64,000 nucleotides of DNA from Synaphobranchus kaupii (taxonomy: Eukaryota > Chordata > Actinopteri > Anguilliformes > Synaphobranchidae): positions 96,278,998 through 96,342,997 of the forward strand of contig CM056377.1 in assembly GCA_029718625.1 (NCBI GenBank). Direction: 5' to 3'. A program made the position numbers and the translations under genes. Below the pieces are notes generated by a model. That model had not been told where the DNA came from. It saw nothing but the letters and a program-made list of their open reading frames with translations, and made no database searches. This document shows positions 43,201 to 52,601 of the stretch, in pieces (within the stretch, counting starts at the first letter, position 1; each line of letters begins with the position of its first letter).

Positions 43201-46200
43201 TGATGCAGCTATGCTGCTAGGGCACGAGTTCAGTACCACAAATAAAATGTGAGAAAATGAACTGGACTTACTGTGCACAGGCGTGCTTAAAGCATTTACT
43301 CTCTTTTATAAGGAGCCGTGCACAATCTCCTTACATCTAAAAAGCTGCTGGGCATAAACCCTCATGTACCGACACACAGCACAGTGTTGTGACTGCGTTC
43401 TTAGGCCGGACAGACCGGGATTAAAGCAGGGACTGGCGAAGGGGGTGGGGACCGTCGGACGGGGAGCTGGCACAGGGACGGCATGCGTTACGGAGGTACA
43501 CGGGAAGGGGCGGGGTGTAGAGGGAATGATGTAGGAGGGAAAATAGGGAACAAATAAAGCTGGTGGACTTACAGGAACCAGTTTCCAATACCATTTGGTT
43601 GGAGACTTCAGCAGCCCCGAAAAACACGGGGCCGAAACAAGGAGGACAGAAAGAAAGAAAAAGAAAGGGAGAACCGTTAAGAGCATGCAACAGTGAGAGA
43701 GGAACCCATCCAAAATGCACATCTCCTGGTGTACCTGCCTCAGTAAAGCCAGCACCACCACACTCACAGCAACGGCTTTCATCCCTAAGACTGTCACACA
43801 CAAGCCAAATGTACAAAGGCTCACTGGGCTCCCTCTCCTAACACTTCGCCCATTAAAACAGAAGGTATATGATCAAGCTGAGACCTGCCAACTGTTTTAC
43901 ACAGGGAACAAAATGGGAACCGATTCCTGCTCAATCAAATGGATTTCTGTTCTTAATAGAGAGCACAGAAATCCTGTGTTTGTACTCTAATTGATAGTGA
44001 TTTTTGTTCTTAAACCAAGGGACTTTCTTTATTTGGGCTAAATCAAGAGCAATCCTTTCATAGCAGTTCTCGAAGGGGAGCCTGCAATTGCATCCCCGTC
44101 TTTGTGGATTGCTCCGTTTTCACTGACTTCTTGAACAGTGGTACATCATCAGTTATGTCATATTTTACCTTGTAACAGCAGAAAAACAAAGCATGATACA
44201 CAGTACGAACCCACAAACCCATCTGACAAATCGTCTGTCCTGGCATTCTTAGCTGATTGAATTATCAGGCTCTTTGAATGGGGATTAAAGTCCCCCTAAT
44301 GCTCACGTGTGAATAACACACTTAACTTGTTAGATGATAGATTGACTGACATTTGCATTTAAAAGAACACTCCTGTTTCGACTTGACCTTTGAACACCTT
44401 GGTATCCGCTGCGCAATAAAGAAGTTTGAACCATTCCATGAATGCATTCTTTTAACACAATTAATATATAACACACAATGTACTTTTGAAGTCAGACAGG
44501 AAAACAAGAAGAGGTGTGTGTACTAGTGCGTAAACACCACACGAATGACAGCCCTCAGTCCAAAACATTAGAGAAAATTCTCATCTGTGGGAAGAAAAAA
44601 AAAAAAATAAAATAACAAAGAGCTGTTGACAATGTGCGACTGGCACTGCTTGACCTCTACAGACGGCAATGGCGCTCAACCAGGCGCTGGATGCACAGAG
44701 CCAGCCCGTGTGGGGTGTAAGCGCTGGCTTAGCCCCGCCTGAAAACCGTTTTACTTGGGAAAAGACCAGCGTGGCTACGTCACGATGACATCCTGGATGT
44801 CTGTAAAGCCCCGAGGCCTTGGTCTATCCCCCTCCAGCCGGGACACAGTGAGGGCAGTACAGGCCAGCCGGGCCCATCTCCTGTCCGCCGTTCTTCCTGC
44901 ATGTCCGGCTGGGTCATCCGCGCTTTCAATCTGCCCGTTTCTCACACTTTGACAAATCATGTCCTCCGAAATGATAAACTTTCAGTTCCTTCCGGCACAG
45001 ATGTGCAGCTCACAGATTAGTGCAGTATTTATTTATTTACTTAGTATGTGAACAGCCTTTGACTAAACATGACCTGAAGTGTTAGTGTGTGTGCGTGTAA
45101 TTTCAGGACACGCTGAATAAAACAGCTCTTGTTGTCTACAGTTTAGTGGTAGAGACTAAAATTCCCTCCGGAAATAGCAACAGCTTCTCTACAGCATTCA
45201 CATCACAACACTAAATCACCCCAACGTTACTAACATTACATTTTGAATTCAACACTACACAACATTCCTATCCCACCACTACAGCATTCATATCACAACG
45301 CTAGCATTTGAATCACTACATACTGAGCACATTCAGCTCCATACAGTACTGAATTCAGGTCTCAATACGTCCAACATTCACATGACAATTCTGTAGTGAA
45401 TTGTACTGCACTGAAAAGTTAAAATTTCCGCACTTTTGAAATGGCAGCCAAAAGTCTGAATGTGCGTATTGTGTTTACAGCCTGACTGCCTGGTCTACCA
45501 CACTCCACAGAGCTCCACGCAGAGCGAAGAGTGCCCCCTGTGGGCTCGGCCCTGCCCTGCGTGGGAGGCTGCAGCTAAGGGGCCGTTTCTGTTGTTGAGA
45601 GGCACAATGCCCGGCCCTGTCGCTGGTGCTGCTGTTCTCCAGAGAGGCCAGGCACTGCACAACGAGCCGCATTCAGGCAGCGCGGAGCAGAGCCGCCTCT
45701 TTACTGACCGGTCACGTTAGCCTCAGCGGCCCGGACGAGCGGCGGCCTCGAAGGGAGACCGCTGTGTGTGCGCCTCGTCCCTCCTGCCTGCAGCTCGAGT
45801 GCAGCTGCCTGTCACAAGCGCTTTGCTCTACCGGCGCTCGTGGGCGAGCGTACCCCGCCTCAGTCTGGCCCGGATAGGACGATGAAGAGCCACACTCCTC
45901 CGGCCCATTTCTCTGCTAGTAGAGGTCTGTGTGCGTGCTAGGTGATGAGTCTCTCTGTGTCACATAGCACACACAGACCTCTACCAGCAGAGCAACTATA
46001 ACATAGCACACACAGACCTCTACCAGCAGAGCGACTGTAACATAGCACACACAGACCTCTACCAGCAGAGCGACTGTAACATAGCACACACAGACCTCTA
46101 CCAGCAGAGCGACTGTAACATAGCACACAGACCTCTACCAGCAGAGCGACTGTAACATAGCACACACAGACCTCTACCAGCAGAGCGACTGTAACATAGC

Positions 46201-49200
46201 ACACACAGACCTCTACCAGCAGAGCGACTGTAACATAGCACACACAGACCTCTACCAGCAGAGAGACCATCACATAGCACACACAGACCTCTACCAGCAG
46301 AGAGACCATCATATAGCACACAGACCTCTACCAGCAGAGAGACCATCACATAGCACATACAGACCTCTACCAGCAGAGAGACCGTCACATAGCACACACA
46401 CCTCTACCAGCAGAGAGACCATCACATAGCACACACAGACCACTACCAGCAGAGAGACCGTCACATAGCACATACAAACCTCTACCAGCAGAGAGACCGT
46501 CACATAGCACACACACCTCTACCAGCAGAGGGACCGTCACATAGCACATACAAACCTCTACCAGCAGAGAGACCATCACATAGCACACAGACCTCTACCA
46601 GCAGAGAGACCATCACATAGCACACACAGACCTCTACCAGCAGAGAGACCATCACATAGCACACAGACCTCTACCAGCAGAGAGACCATCACATAGCACA
46701 CACAGACCTCTACCAGCAGAGAGACCATCACATAGCACATACAGACCTCTACCAGAATGATAGGATCATGTGAGTGTTCCCTTATGGAAATGTAATATAC
46801 TGCAGTATATTTTAAATATATTGTGAAGATAATTTTGATATATTTACAATATACTGCAACATATGCTTTTTCCATAGGGGTTTGGAGTAGTAGGAGCTTT
46901 ATTGCAAGCAGTCTAATTGGATCTAAAATCGAACTTAAATCATACCAAGTTATCAAAACAGTCGTGAAGCTGCCTTTGACATATCGGTTCTTTAATGCCT
47001 AGGGACACCTAGCCAGGGCTACAGCCATGGAGGACGCGGTCCCACCAAACAAACTATGGAGGTCAACAAAATTGTGTCGAGCTTCTTGAATGTCACAGAC
47101 GATACTCCCAAATGGGCTCGTCACCTGCTCTCTAAGATGTAGGGTGTTGAAGAGACTTTTAAAAAGAGATTCAATGATACCCGATAAAGCTGCCAAATTG
47201 TTGAAGAGAGACTCTAAAGCCATAGGAATGATAATGCCGAGAAGCGCATCAGCTCCCTCAAGGACCAAGTTGATTCACAAGGGAAAGTAGCTGGTGAGAT
47301 ATCCAGATATTTAGGAAAAAAGGTGATCGATCTCGAGGCTAGGAGTCGAAGAAACAATCTCGTATTATCGGGAATGCCTGAGGGATCAGAAGCTTGAATT
47401 TAAAGTTGCGTGAAGCAAAGCTTAGGTATTCTGCAAGACTCGTTGTGAATATAGATGAAGAGAGACATTTAAAGAACACAAGGCGGCTGTAAATGGTTTA
47501 AAAGAGAAACATCCAGGGGGCTCTCTGTGGCGTAGCCTGTAAAGAGCACCGTCCACATTCTCGTTGTAAGCCGCGACGTCGGCAGTTCGAATCCGGCCGC
47601 GCGACCTTTGTCGCATATCCCTCCCTCTTTCTCGCTCCCATTCGTCCTGTCTCTCTACACTGTGCTGCCCAATGAAGCTGAAAAGTAAATATAAATATAA
47701 TTTTAAGATACATTTATTTGATTTATTTGGTGACTCGTAACATCCCCTGTCACGGGAGTGTGTTTACGTAGTGTGATTAAGTACACCTGCTATATGAGCA
47801 ATCTGGCAGTCTAAACATGTTTGAATATGTTTTTTATGAATGAACAGAAGTCAATTGAGGTCTGGTTAAACAGGTTATTTTGTGGCTAAGGCTATATCAG
47901 GGATGTGGGTAATTATATGTGGGAAATATTTATGTTGGTCAGGCCCATTGCTTCTGTTTTTGGTTTAGATCGTTCTAACGTTATACCACGGATGTGTATA
48001 ATCATAAGCAGAATTTTTTTTCCCCATATAAATTTGGCACCCAATGCGGGGCTGAACATATCCAATTCCCACCATTTGGAATGGCCAATCATCTGCACTG
48101 CAAAAACCAAAATCTTAAAAAGCATCTTAGTCTTATATTTAGACTTAAAATCTTAGTTCTAATACTTTTTTTGCTAAATAAGACAAAAAGATGAGGTGAG
48201 ATAATTTTACTAATTTCAAGATTTGCCAATGGGGTAAGATAATTTCACCTGTCAAGCAAAAAGTAACTTAAAACAAGCTAATATTTTCTACTTGAGAGAA
48301 CAAAAATAAGATTTTAAGTCTCACTACAAAAATAAAACACTTGATAAGACAGACATTTTTGTAAATAATAATAATAATCATTTTTTAACGTGTACATTGC
48401 GTGAACCCCACTGCTGATTCGGGAGAGTGTGGACATCGACAGCTCTCCGATGAAACATGTGGTGTCGCCAGCCCCTTCTTTTCACCCCGCAGACGACAGC
48501 TAAGCTCGCATAGAGCGGAGTCGGAGGAGGGACCTTTCATATGCGTCTTTGACTGCAATCTGCGGATGTCAGATCAACCAGCAGGGGTTGCTACTTGCTA
48601 GATAGAGGTATGTGTGCTATGTGACAGTCTCTCTGCTGGTAGAGGTCTCTGTGTGGGTTATGTAACGGTCTCTGCTGGTAGAGGTCTGTGTGTGCAATGA
48701 TGGTCTCTTTGCTGGTAGTGGTCTGTGTGCTGTGTGACACGTCTCTTTGCTGGTCGAAGTCTATGTGTGCTGCTATGTGACGGTCTCTCTCGCTGGTAAA
48801 GGTCTGTGTGTGCTATGCGATGGTCTCTCTGCTGGTAGAGGTATGTGTGCTATGTGACAGTCTCTCGCTGGTAGAGGTATGTGTGCTATGTGACAGTCTC
48901 TCGCTGGTAGTGGTCTGTGTGCTGTGTGACACGTCTCTTTGCTGGTCGAAGTCTATGTGTGCTGCTATGTGACGGTCTCTCTCGCTGGTAAAGGTCTGTG
49001 TGTGCTATGCGATGGTCTCTCTGCTGGTAGAGGTATGTGTGCTATGTGACAGTCTCTCGCTGGTAGAGGTATGTGTGCTATGTGACAGTCTCTCGCTGGA
49101 AGAGGTCTGTGTGCTATGTGACAGTCTCTCTGCTGGTAGAGGTCTGTGTGCTATGTGACAGTCTCTCTGCTGGTAGAGGTCTGTGTCTGCTATGTGACAG

Positions 49201-51800
49201 TCTCTCTGCTGGTAGAGGTCTGTGTGTGCTATGTGACAGTCTCTCTGCTGGTAGAGGTCTGTGTGCTATGTGACAGTCTCACTGCTGGTAGAGGTCTGTG
49301 TGCTATGTGACAGTCTCACTGCTGGTAGAGGTCTGTGTGCTATGTGACAGTCTCTCTGCTGGTAGTGGTCTGTGTGCTATGTGACGGTCTCACTGCTGGT
49401 AGTGTGCTATATGACTGTAGCAGTGGTAGCCACATGGCCCAAGTTCAAACATGTGCAGTGGCATGCAAACAAGCTCACAGCCCCACACTGCAGATCCAAC
49501 TCTGTCTATGCTGGGTGGCTGGCTGGGGCACCAAGACTAAACCTTGCGGTTTGGGCAAGTGAGTCCCTTTCCAGATCCACCGCCACAGTCAACGGGATAA
49601 CATCGAGAAAACTTTCTCCACCACCGTCTGGCCCAGGGGATTATTTTACTGCCCTGGATTCATCCAGCAGACAAAAAAAGAAACGCCTCTTTTCAAGTGC
49701 GATGCAGATCAATTACTTCAACAATCCTGGGTAATTTTAGCTGTCATGATTACACAGCTGGGAAAAAACCTGAATCCTTAATTTCCAATCTGAACCTGCA
49801 CTGGTTTGGTCTCTGTATCATGGCTTAATCTCCAATAAATATTCATATTTAAGGTACAGCTGCCCGCCCATCTTTTTATTAATTAGAACTATGGTCATGC
49901 AGATACAATAATAATAATAGTGGTAGTATTTTGTAACATTTTTAACATGGTTACTAATATGGGACGTTACGATTGGAAACAAGACAATGCCGCAGTAAAG
50001 CCTACATATGCGACTTGAAAATGTATTGTTTAAAAGCTCATTTCACTTTTTCAGGGTAATTTCTGTGCCATAACAGAGCTGCCAAGAACTAAAGTCTATT
50101 CACCAAGATAAACACGATTATCTCTCTGTGACAATGCAAGTCTGGTTCTTCTGATAAATACATTCCTTAGGATACTTCTGAACCATAAACAGTACCCTAT
50201 AACATTTAGAGCATAAATAACTGACACAAATTCTTTCAGAGAAATCGTGCCAAATAGGCCGTCAACTAGAAAACTGCCAAATAGGCTGGGATTCACTCAA
50301 AATTTCGTCCTTAACTTAAAGGTTGTATCAGCGATTTTGGGTCGAAACATAAATGATCACATTCATCTGATTTTTCCTCACGATCCGCTAGCTGCCCGCC
50401 CCATAAGCAGGCCGTCAAAAAACCGCGTCTCTGTAGGCAGCCTATGCTCCGAGATCGTACACAAAAACAAATGGTACTACCAACCACTCAAAACCAAAAT
50501 AAACAGTATTCCAACCAATCACCGACAAGGGGTGGGTGATACTAATACGCTAATACTCTTATCTCGCTGAAATCTTGACGGATTTACAAACGGTTTGGTT
50601 TCTTACAAACGTTATTAACGCGGTTATAATTCTGGATGCTTGAACACTATTTTTAAAAACATAACATAATTGGCTCTGAGCTGGAGCTGGCTCTGTTTGT
50701 TTGGGATTTCGCTTCAGAAGTGACGTCACCCAAAATCGCTGATACAACCTTTAAGTAAACGGAAGTGTACATTTCTTCACAAACTCAGTTCGGTGAGTAA
50801 GTTTCAGTGAGCGCTGAATTCGCCAAACTGCATTTGTGAAGAAAAACATAATTCTTGCCTTCAACTGGCAGGCTAAGAACAAATGTTGAGGAAAAATGTT
50901 GACCGAATCTCAGCCATAGATCATATTCAACAACTGACAATTACACGCTAAGTGTGATGGCTATTAAACCTGTCTGAATGCATACATCACACAGCAGCGC
51001 TCAGGTGCTGCAGTACGAAGAGGACGGACTCACCCGTGAGGCCTCCGGGGGCTCGGCGGCGCACTGCGTCTCCCTCATCTTCTGCTCCTGGATGATAACG
51101 TCTTTCAGATATTCATTTACCTTGTCGGTGGAGGAAAAAACTCAGTTTATTCAGAGCCATAACCCACCACAGCCAGGCCAGCAAGAACAATTGAAATCAG
51201 TAACAATACAGTGCGTCCACATGAGGTGCACTCTTTCGCTTTCCAAGACATTACCATTTATCTTTTAGCATAAATATCCTTCATTTTCATGTGGACCTGC
51301 TGTGCTTATGGTTTTGAGCAATAACCTTTTCCTTATCTATTCCCTTTCAAATACAATGATAAGACCTCTGAGTGATAACGGTGTCATCCCCTTAGAATCA
51401 CAACACGCCTGTTTTCTTTCCCCTTGTACATACTGACCTATTGATTATTGCCCAAAGACGAGCGGTGAAAAAAAGAATGAGGTACAAAAACACAAATCTC
51501 TCCAGAGTAGCTCCCCTCAAAGGCTTATTGTGTCTCCAAGGCCACTTCCTTTCTATGGTGGGAGCAAACATACTGGATATGAAACACTTGCTTGGAGGGA
51601 TTTTGTAAAAAAGACTTCCACAGCTGCCTCAGAGACCTGCAAGGACAACTGTGGCGAGCAGCGCGCTGCACGGGTCTCCGGGCCGAGGCGAGCAGGCAGC
51701 ACACAAGTGTTCCCAGCGCAAGAATGTAAACAGACCGGGCCCTCTTTCAAGAGGCGGAGCTCTGCTCCCTGACTCACCATCGGTAAACACTCTCTAGAGC

Positions 51801-51833
<33 letters not shown>

Positions 51834-52166
51834 GAGAGCCAGCTGCAATGGGACAGTTCTCAAGGGGACGGCAGTTTGAGCCCTCCTAACCCAGGGGAAC
51901 GCGCTCCGAGCGTTCGCCGTTCGGCCCCCTCACGCGAGAGGCGATAGGAGCGACAGCGTTTCCATGCTAACTGCAAAGGGGCACTTCAGCCGCGGCGTCC
52001 GAACCTTGTTTATCCAGCTCGCCACGGCGTCCTCTGTGTCGTAGGGCACGTCGCCGTCGGGCTCGAAGGAGGGGTACTGCTGGACGCAGGACACCACCCT
52101 CTCCACGCTGACCGTCTCCGCCGTGTACGCCATCATCAAGGCGTCGATCATGGCCAGGTGTGCACT
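28685..52166 (-). CDS. camsap2: Calmodulin-regulated spectrin-associated protein 2, 5'-truncated by the window
   Basis: Seen: coding segments on the minus strand, in order: 52166-52005, 51120-51034, 43605-43573 (alternative), 41491-41350, 40741-40602, 37390-37300, 37153-37057, 36746-36721, 36609-36540, 36249-34119, 33540-33404, 33117-32900, 32196-32124, 30612-30497, 29502-29384, 28990-28685. All junction phases agree; the total of 3948 nt is a multiple of three. Domains: CH domain, disordered Ser-rich region, two coiled coils in the large exon, a long charged third coiled coil, and the C-terminal CKK domain. The combination of [15 protein letters not shown], the acidic segment with [20 protein letters not shown], and [12 protein letters not shown] points to CAMSAP2 rather than CAMSAP1 or 3. 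Known: CAMSAPs bind and stabilise non-centrosomal microtubule minus ends. Missing: the first N-terminal exons (roughly 100-150 residues by comparison with mammals), which must lie beyond 64000. Confidence 0.95.
29384..32196 (-). CDS. camsap2: camsap2 exons linking coiled coil to CKK domain
   Basis: Three exons: 32196-32124 (73 nt, [20 protein letters not shown]), 30612-30497 (116 nt, [20 protein letters not shown] and TEYTG) and 29502-29384 (119 nt, [34 protein letters not shown]). The last opens the CKK domain. All have AG/GT boundaries and consistent phases. Confidence 0.9.
29745..30275. mobile_element. diverged hAT-like element copy in camsap2 intron
   Basis: Blocks match the hAT-like insertion at 59305-60038, for example TTCTTCATGGCATGCATAGC, CTGATCAAATTAAAGAC, ACTAAAACTAACC and the end ACACAGGGGTCCCCAGGAC. 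The central block is in opposite orientation relative to the other copy. Left boundary is approximate. Lies in the intron between camsap2 exons 30497 and 29502. Confidence 0.65.
30613..32123. other. camsap2 intron, nothing recognised
   Basis: AT-rich intron without coding signal or recognised repeat. Confidence 0.5.
32900..33540 (-). CDS. camsap2: camsap2 third coiled-coil exons
   Basis: Exons 33540-33404 and 33117-32900 encode a charged coiled coil: [20 protein letters not shown], repeated Glu/Lys/Arg heptads, [20 protein letters not shown], then [20 protein letters not shown]. The frame stays open past 32900, but the conserved next exon (32196) requires phase 1, which the donor GTAGTC at 32899 provides. 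Reading through to about 32736 would add non-conserved sequence. Confidence 0.88.
34119..36249 (-). CDS. camsap2: camsap2 large exon (disordered region, CC1, CC2, MT-binding basic region)
   Basis: A 2131-nt exon. In order: [19 protein letters not shown]; acidic and Ser-rich low-complexity sequence; [20 protein letters not shown]; coiled coil 1 with [20 protein letters not shown] and [17 protein letters not shown]; coiled coil 2 with [20 protein letters not shown]; the basic [13 protein letters not shown] segment that corresponds to the microtubule-binding region of CAMSAP2/3; and [12 protein letters not shown] at the end. Donor GTTATT. The region is long and Ser/Pro-rich, as expected for a phosphoregulated scaffold. 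Confidence 0.95.
36540..37153 (-). CDS. camsap2: camsap2 small exons incl. 26-nt microexon
   Basis: Three exons: 37153-37057 (97 nt, [20 protein letters not shown]), 36746-36721 (26 nt, PQPQTSTS) and 36609-36540 (70 nt, [20 protein letters not shown]). Phases are 2, 1 and 2 in turn and close only if the 26-nt microexon is used, which supports it as constitutive in this model. The product is the Ser-rich stretch between the CH domain and the large exon, homologous to the mammalian RRSSSMSY...GTWPKE region. Confidence 0.85.
37300..41491 (-). CDS. camsap2: camsap2 CH-domain exons
   Basis: Three exons (41491-41350, 40741-40602, 37390-37300) encode [20 protein letters not shown], then [54 protein letters not shown] and [20 protein letters not shown]. 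This is the atypical calponin-homology domain of CAMSAPs, which in this family does not need to bind actin. Junctions fall in phases 1 and 0 and match exactly. The intron between 40602 and 37390 is 3.2 kb and contains no recognised gene. Confidence 0.93.
37741..37871. mobile_element. small MITE, copy 1
   Basis: Contains CCAATGATTGGTGC, ACCATGAC and TATTGGTTTTGCGTGTG, and ends TAGTAAATCAGGCCC. The same ordered blocks occur at 52431-52575. The left end is degraded. In the camsap2 intron 37391-40601. Confidence 0.65.
37872..39965. other. camsap2 intron, unidentified 137-codon frame at 39394-39807
   Basis: A CpG-richer patch lies near 38580-38900. The plus-strand frame 39394-39807 starts with Met and is open for 137 codons, but I do not recognise any domain, and it has no clear splice or promoter context. 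Probably chance. Confidence 0.4.
39966..40290. repeat. long compound (CA)n tract
   Basis: CA repeats with a higher-order block (GAACACAAGCACGCACATGC, GTACCCACACACACACCCTC) repeated about four times, then a pure CA stretch. camsap2 intron, about 310 bp from exon 40602. Confidence 0.93.
41530..41835. repeat. compound CA/CATA microsatellite
   Basis: CA-rich tract with repeated AAAAACATATACACACAAAT blocks, adjacent to camsap2 exon 41350-41491. Confidence 0.9.
42890..42945. repeat. (AACG)n microsatellite
   Basis: Tetranucleotide run AACGAACGAACGAACG grading into AACT and AACA variants. camsap2 intron. Confidence 0.85.
43573..43605 (-). CDS. camsap2: camsap2 33-nt alternative exon
   Basis: A 33-nt open segment encodes [11 protein letters not shown] and is flanked by an AG acceptor and the donor GTAAGT. 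It is phase 0 at both ends, so it can be included or skipped without frame change between EASR and ARYRKE. Mammalian CAMSAP2 has, to my knowledge, an optional 11-residue segment of the form SPSKWFWKLVP at this site; I could not check this against a database. It sits alone inside a 9.5-kb intron. Confidence 0.8.
43606..45900. other. camsap2 intron, nothing recognised
   Basis: No coding signal recognised. A GC/CpG-richer patch at about 45480-45890 has open frames on both strands but no recognisable protein. Confidence 0.45.
45946..46757. repeat. minisatellite, ~37-39-bp unit, ~21 copies (left arm)
   Basis: Unit AGCACACACAGACCTCTACC followed by AGCAGAGAGACCATCACAT, with CGACTGTAACAT variants in the left half. 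The same unit, reverse complemented, forms the array at 48602-49415. Confidence 0.95.
46779..46880. mobile_element. short inverted-repeat element (MITE-like)
   Basis: Starts CCTTATGGAAATGTAATATA and ends ATATGCTTTTTCCATAGGGG; the inner part (ACTGCAGTATATTTTA against CAATATACTGC) is also inverted. Boundaries approximate. Confidence 0.5.
47030..47520 (+). pseudogene. L1/Tx1-like LINE ORF1 fragment, decayed
   Basis: With several stops, the plus strand reads [19 protein letters not shown], then [19 protein letters not shown] and [21 protein letters not shown] coiled coil followed by a motif of the RSRRNNL...G.PEG type is typical of L1 ORF1 proteins. A SINE follows directly at 47521. In the camsap2 intron, opposite orientation to the gene. 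Confidence 0.65.
47521..47690 (+). mobile_element. tRNA-derived SINE
   Basis: A box-like TGGCGTAGCCTG and B box AGTTCGAATCC about 55 bp apart, then CGCGCGACCTTTGTCGCATA and a pyrimidine-rich body (CCTGTCTCTCTACACTGTGC), ending A-rich (AAGTAAATATAAATATAA). The region resembles a common fish tRNA-SINE. Confidence 0.75.
48096..48362. mobile_element. MITE of the CACTGCAAAAA family
   Basis: Begins CACTGCAAAAACCAAAATCT and continues AT-rich (AAAACAAGCTAATATTTTCT, ACACTTGATAAGAC). The same internal blocks and the end TTTTTTGCAGTG occur in the fragment at 62399-62489. Confidence 0.65.
48602..49415. repeat. minisatellite, same unit as 45946-46757, inverted (right arm)
   Basis: Unit CTATGTGACAGTCTCTCTGC followed by TGGTAGAGGTCTGTGTG, the reverse complement of the left array. 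The left half is a diverged higher-order block (about 170 bp) present twice (48716-48880 and 48910-49070); the right half is homogeneous. Confidence 0.95.
50314..50756. mobile_element. DNA transposon/MITE with 27-bp terminal inverted repeats
   Basis: ACTTAAAGGTTGTATCAGCG at the left end and CGCTGATACAACCTTTAAGT at the right end are exact inverted repeats, continuing inward (ATTTTGGGT and ACCCAAAAT). Length 443 bp. The target duplication is not resolved because the flanks are TTA/TAA-rich. In the camsap2 intron, 280 bp from exon 51034. Confidence 0.85.
51034..51120 (-). CDS. camsap2: camsap2 87-nt exon
   Basis: Encodes [17 protein letters not shown] followed by an acidic/proline stretch ending EASR, matching the CAMSAP2 linker between WINK and ARYRKE. 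Phase 0 at both ends allows either the 33-nt alternative exon or the exon at 41491 to follow in frame. Confidence 0.88.
51808..51832. repeat. (GA)n microsatellite
   Basis: Pure GA run in the camsap2 intron 51121-52004. Confidence 0.9.
52005..52166 (-). CDS. camsap2: camsap2 N-terminal exon (first one in window)
   Basis: Encodes [20 protein letters not shown] and continues to [10 protein letters not shown], a conserved CAMSAP N-terminal segment ahead of the CH domain. The acceptor is TGTTTCAG and the donor GTTCGG. It starts and ends in phase 0. No upstream coding exon is visible between here and the right edge of the window. Confidence 0.92.
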
Positions 52167-52430
52167 CTGAAACAGACAAAACAAATGAATAATAAGGACC
52201 CTTTCACGCCGTTTACCTTCTGGTGACAGTACCAGCCTCCCTTGCCCTAAAGCACTTCTTTTGTGTTGATTTCTGCCCAGTAGCACCCTGTCCCCAGTTG
52301 GGCAACCCCATGAGACATTTGCTCTGGGAACAGCTGTGGAGGTCCACTTGTGTATGACTTCACAGAGTAAGAGAGGGAGGGAGTGCTCCCAAACCCCACT
52401 GACTTTTACACATTACATCGGAAACACTAA

Positions 52431-52575
52431 GGGCCTGATTTGCTCAGACATTTATCGGGTGCAAAACCATTTAACACACGCAAAACCAGTAACTTGACCA
52501 ATGATTGGTGCAAAACAATTTCCATGACATTGGTCGTGTTATTGGTTTTGCGTGTGTGATTAGCAAATCAGGCCC
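52431..52575. mobile_element. small MITE, copy 2
   Basis: Terminal inverted repeats GGGCCTGATTTGCT and AGCAAATCAGGCCC (one mismatch allowed in the interior), length 145 bp, with an internal palindromic ACCAATGATTGGT. Related to 37741-37871. Confidence 0.85.
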
Positions 52576-52601
52576 AAAATGTGATGAATATAAATACATA
52601 T

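Noticed and set aside
45916..46956. Minus-strand frames of [15 protein letters not shown] repeats
   Set aside because: By-products of the 37-39-bp minisatellite, not a repeat protein.
47521..47600. A possible tRNA gene (A and B boxes)
   Set aside because: No complete cloverleaf, and it continues into a SINE body with an A-rich end; the same applies to 4809-4920.
45946..49415. CRISPR-like arrays (regular repeats of 31-41 bp at several sites)
   Set aside because: Repeats are contiguous without unique spacers, in vertebrate introns; they are minisatellites.
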